A DNA stretch of 64,000 nt, taken from positions 32,315-96,314 of the forward strand of contig JAFQFA010000010.1 in the NCBI GenBank assembly GCA_017398725.1, given 5' to 3'. This document shows positions 63,178-64,000 of this stretch, piece by piece. Each line of letters begins with the position of its first letter. The stretch's first letter is position 1. This stretch comes from Oscillospiraceae bacterium. GTDB lineage: Bacteria > Bacillota > Clostridia > Oscillospirales > Oscillospiraceae. Made by a program: the position numbers and the translations under genes. Under the pieces are notes generated by a model, which searched no databases, had not been told where the DNA came from, and saw only the letters and a program-made list of their open reading frames with translations.

Positions 63178-63714
63178 ATGAAATTCCAGTTTAGTGAGAA
63201 GAAAGTCAAGCTGCCCGGTAATGTCCATGCTTATGCCGAAAAGAAGGTCATGAAGCTTGCCCGTTACTTTGAGGAGGATGCACAGGCACTTGTCGTATTT
63301 TCTGTGGAAAAGAATCGCAACAATGTGGAGCTGACGGTTCGCGGTGCAGGCACATGGTTCCGTGCCCATGAAAGTACATCCGATATGTTTGCATCCATTG
63401 ATGCGGCTGTGGGAACCATTGAAGGGCAGATCCGTAAGAATAAGACCCGTTTGGCGCGGCGCTTGCGGCAGGATGCGTTTACCCGTACTGTAGAAGAGAC
63501 ATCCTTTGCGGTGGAAGAGCCGGAAGAGGAGCTGAACATCGTCCGGGTCAAGCAATTCCGTTTTGCGCCCATGACCAGAGAGGAAGCGGTGTTGCAGATG
63601 AATTTGCTGGAGCATAATTTCTTTGCATTCCGGGATGCGGATAATGCCGATGCGTTTTCTGTGGTTTACCGCAGAAATGACGGTGGCTACGGTGTCATTC
63701 AGGACGGGGAATAA
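63178..63714 (+). CDS. hpf: Ribosome hibernation promoting factor, long form
   Basis: 178 residues, the long form found in Firmicutes. The N-terminal S30AE domain (about 1-100) binds the 30S decoding region. A linker leads to the C-terminal dimerisation domain (about 118-178, IVRVKQFRFAPMTREEAVLQ, FRDADNADAFSVVYRRNDG) that joins two ribosomes into inactive 100S pairs. ATG at 63178, eight bases after AAAGGAG; GTG at 63172 is too close. It is followed directly by the rRNA operon promoter region. Confidence 0.95.
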   Translation: MKFQFSEKKVKLPGNVHAYAEKKVMKLARYFEEDAQALVVFSVEKNRNNVELTVRGAGTWFRAHESTSDMFASIDAAVGTIEGQIRKNKTRLARRLRQDAFTRTVEETSFAVEEPEEELNIVRVKQFRFAPMTREEAVLQMNLLEHNFFAFRDADNADAFSVVYRRNDGGYGVIQDGE

Positions 63715-63734
63715 CTGCGCGATTTCATGTTTTA

Positions 63735-63767
63735 CGGGGCCTGCTTGCAGGCCCCGAAAATTTTTGC
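63735..63767 (+). terminator. Terminator after hpf
   Basis: Perfect 9-bp stem CGGGGCCTG/CAGGCCCCG with a CTTG loop, then AAAATTTTT. Confidence 0.88.
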
Positions 63768-63786
63768 GAAATTTGCAAAAAACAGC

Positions 63787-63815
63787 TTGACAATTGGGGA
63801 GGGTTTTGATATTAT
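63787..63815 (+). promoter_or_regulatory. rRNA operon promoter P1
   Basis: Consensus TTGACA, 17-bp spacer, TATTAT. First of two tandem promoters of the type found before rRNA operons. Confidence 0.75.
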
Positions 63816-63893
63816 ACTCGGGCGCGTTCCGGAAGGGGCGTGAAAAGAGCAGAAAACAAGGGCAAAAAAATTGACGAGAAATGAAAAAAGTTC

Positions 63894-63922
63894 TTGACAA
63901 TGCAGGCCCTGTGTGATATGCT
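63894..63922 (+). promoter_or_regulatory. rRNA operon promoter P2
   Basis: Consensus TTGACA, 17-bp spacer, TATGCT, with an A-rich stretch upstream resembling an UP element. Confidence 0.75.
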
Positions 63923-64000
63923 TAACAAGCTCACCGCAAAAGCGGAGGGCGTTCTGTACCTTGTAAATTGAATAACGCAAAGACGAACAAACACCTTGAC
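63923..64000 (+). other. rRNA operon leader with boxB/boxA-like elements (gene beyond window)
   Basis: A small hairpin CCGC-AAAA-GCGG (63934-63945) is followed by TGTACCTTGTAAATTGAATA, which resembles the boxA antitermination region and the leader wording that recurs before and between rRNA genes of Firmicutes. No protein gene or terminator is seen. The 16S gene is expected just past position 64000. Confidence 0.7.

Overview
This window reads as a chromosomal segment of a strictly anaerobic, spore-forming member of the Clostridia, most likely an Oscillospiraceae-type gut bacterium. The evidence is: an uninterrupted sigK, the dipicolinate synthase pair dpaA/dpaB, spoVAC, the methylaspartate (glutamate mutase) fermentation genes, acetate kinase, a sortase operon, BspA-type surface repeats, and strong AGGAGG ribosome-binding sites. 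Base composition is moderate, a little above half G+C by eye. I see no phage, insertion sequence, CRISPR array or tRNA gene. This looks like core genome with a few accessory surface and metabolic modules.

Layout: 1-5.2 kb is the 3' part of the ATP synthase operon (atpH partial, atpA, atpG, atpD, atpC) and a membrane protein. 5.3-6.0 kb is sigK. 6.2-12.2 kb is a five-gene peptide ABC transporter (two permeases, two ATPases, and a strongly codon-biased lipoprotein binding protein). 12.3-16.1 kb holds tmcAL, ackA and pepT. 16.1-23.2 kb is a lipoate-dependent module: lplA, a DeoR regulator, a triple-lipoyl E2, a fused E1 alpha-beta and a metallo-beta-lactamase-fold protein. 23.4-28.9 kb is one 1830-residue secreted protein (27-bp minisatellite, BspA repeats, ten fibronectin-III-like repeats). 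29.0-30.5 kb is a NifX-type protein with a split chromate-type transporter. 30.7-39.9 kb is a housekeeping block (ktrB, ktrA, rRNA methylase, dprA, topA, trmFO, plsX, rnc). 40.0-44.7 kb contains spoVAC, a beta-helix lipoprotein, CcdA/TlpA and a YitT protein.

44.9-50.6 kb is a GntR regulator followed by glutamate mutase (glmS, glmL, glmE) and methylaspartate ammonia-lyase (mal). 50.6-53.9 kb is a lipoprotein plus LacI-type regulator, divergent from thyA and a dihydrofolate reductase gene, with three TTGCGCAA palindromes between them. 53.9-58.8 kb holds glpK, a rhomboid-like protein with a zinc ribbon, a SAM-I riboswitch with metK, and a C39-like lipoprotein. 58.9-61.0 kb is a sortase operon with a non-canonical substrate. 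61.1-64.0 kb contains dpaB/dpaA, a DUF4364 regulator, hpf, and the tandem promoters and leader of what looks like an rRNA operon whose genes lie past the right edge.

How it fits together: peptides enter by the ABC transporter and tripeptides are cut by PepT. Glutamate is taken down the methylaspartate route, and acetyl-phosphate is turned into acetate and ATP by AckA. The binding protein, AckA, E2/E1, GlmS/GlmE and Mal share the same strong codon bias, which suggests they are among the most highly expressed proteins here. The least ordinary parts are the DeoR-controlled E1-fused/triple-lipoyl E2 module without an E3 gene, the LacI-type circuit at thyA, the KTTG sortase substrate operon, and the giant repeat protein.
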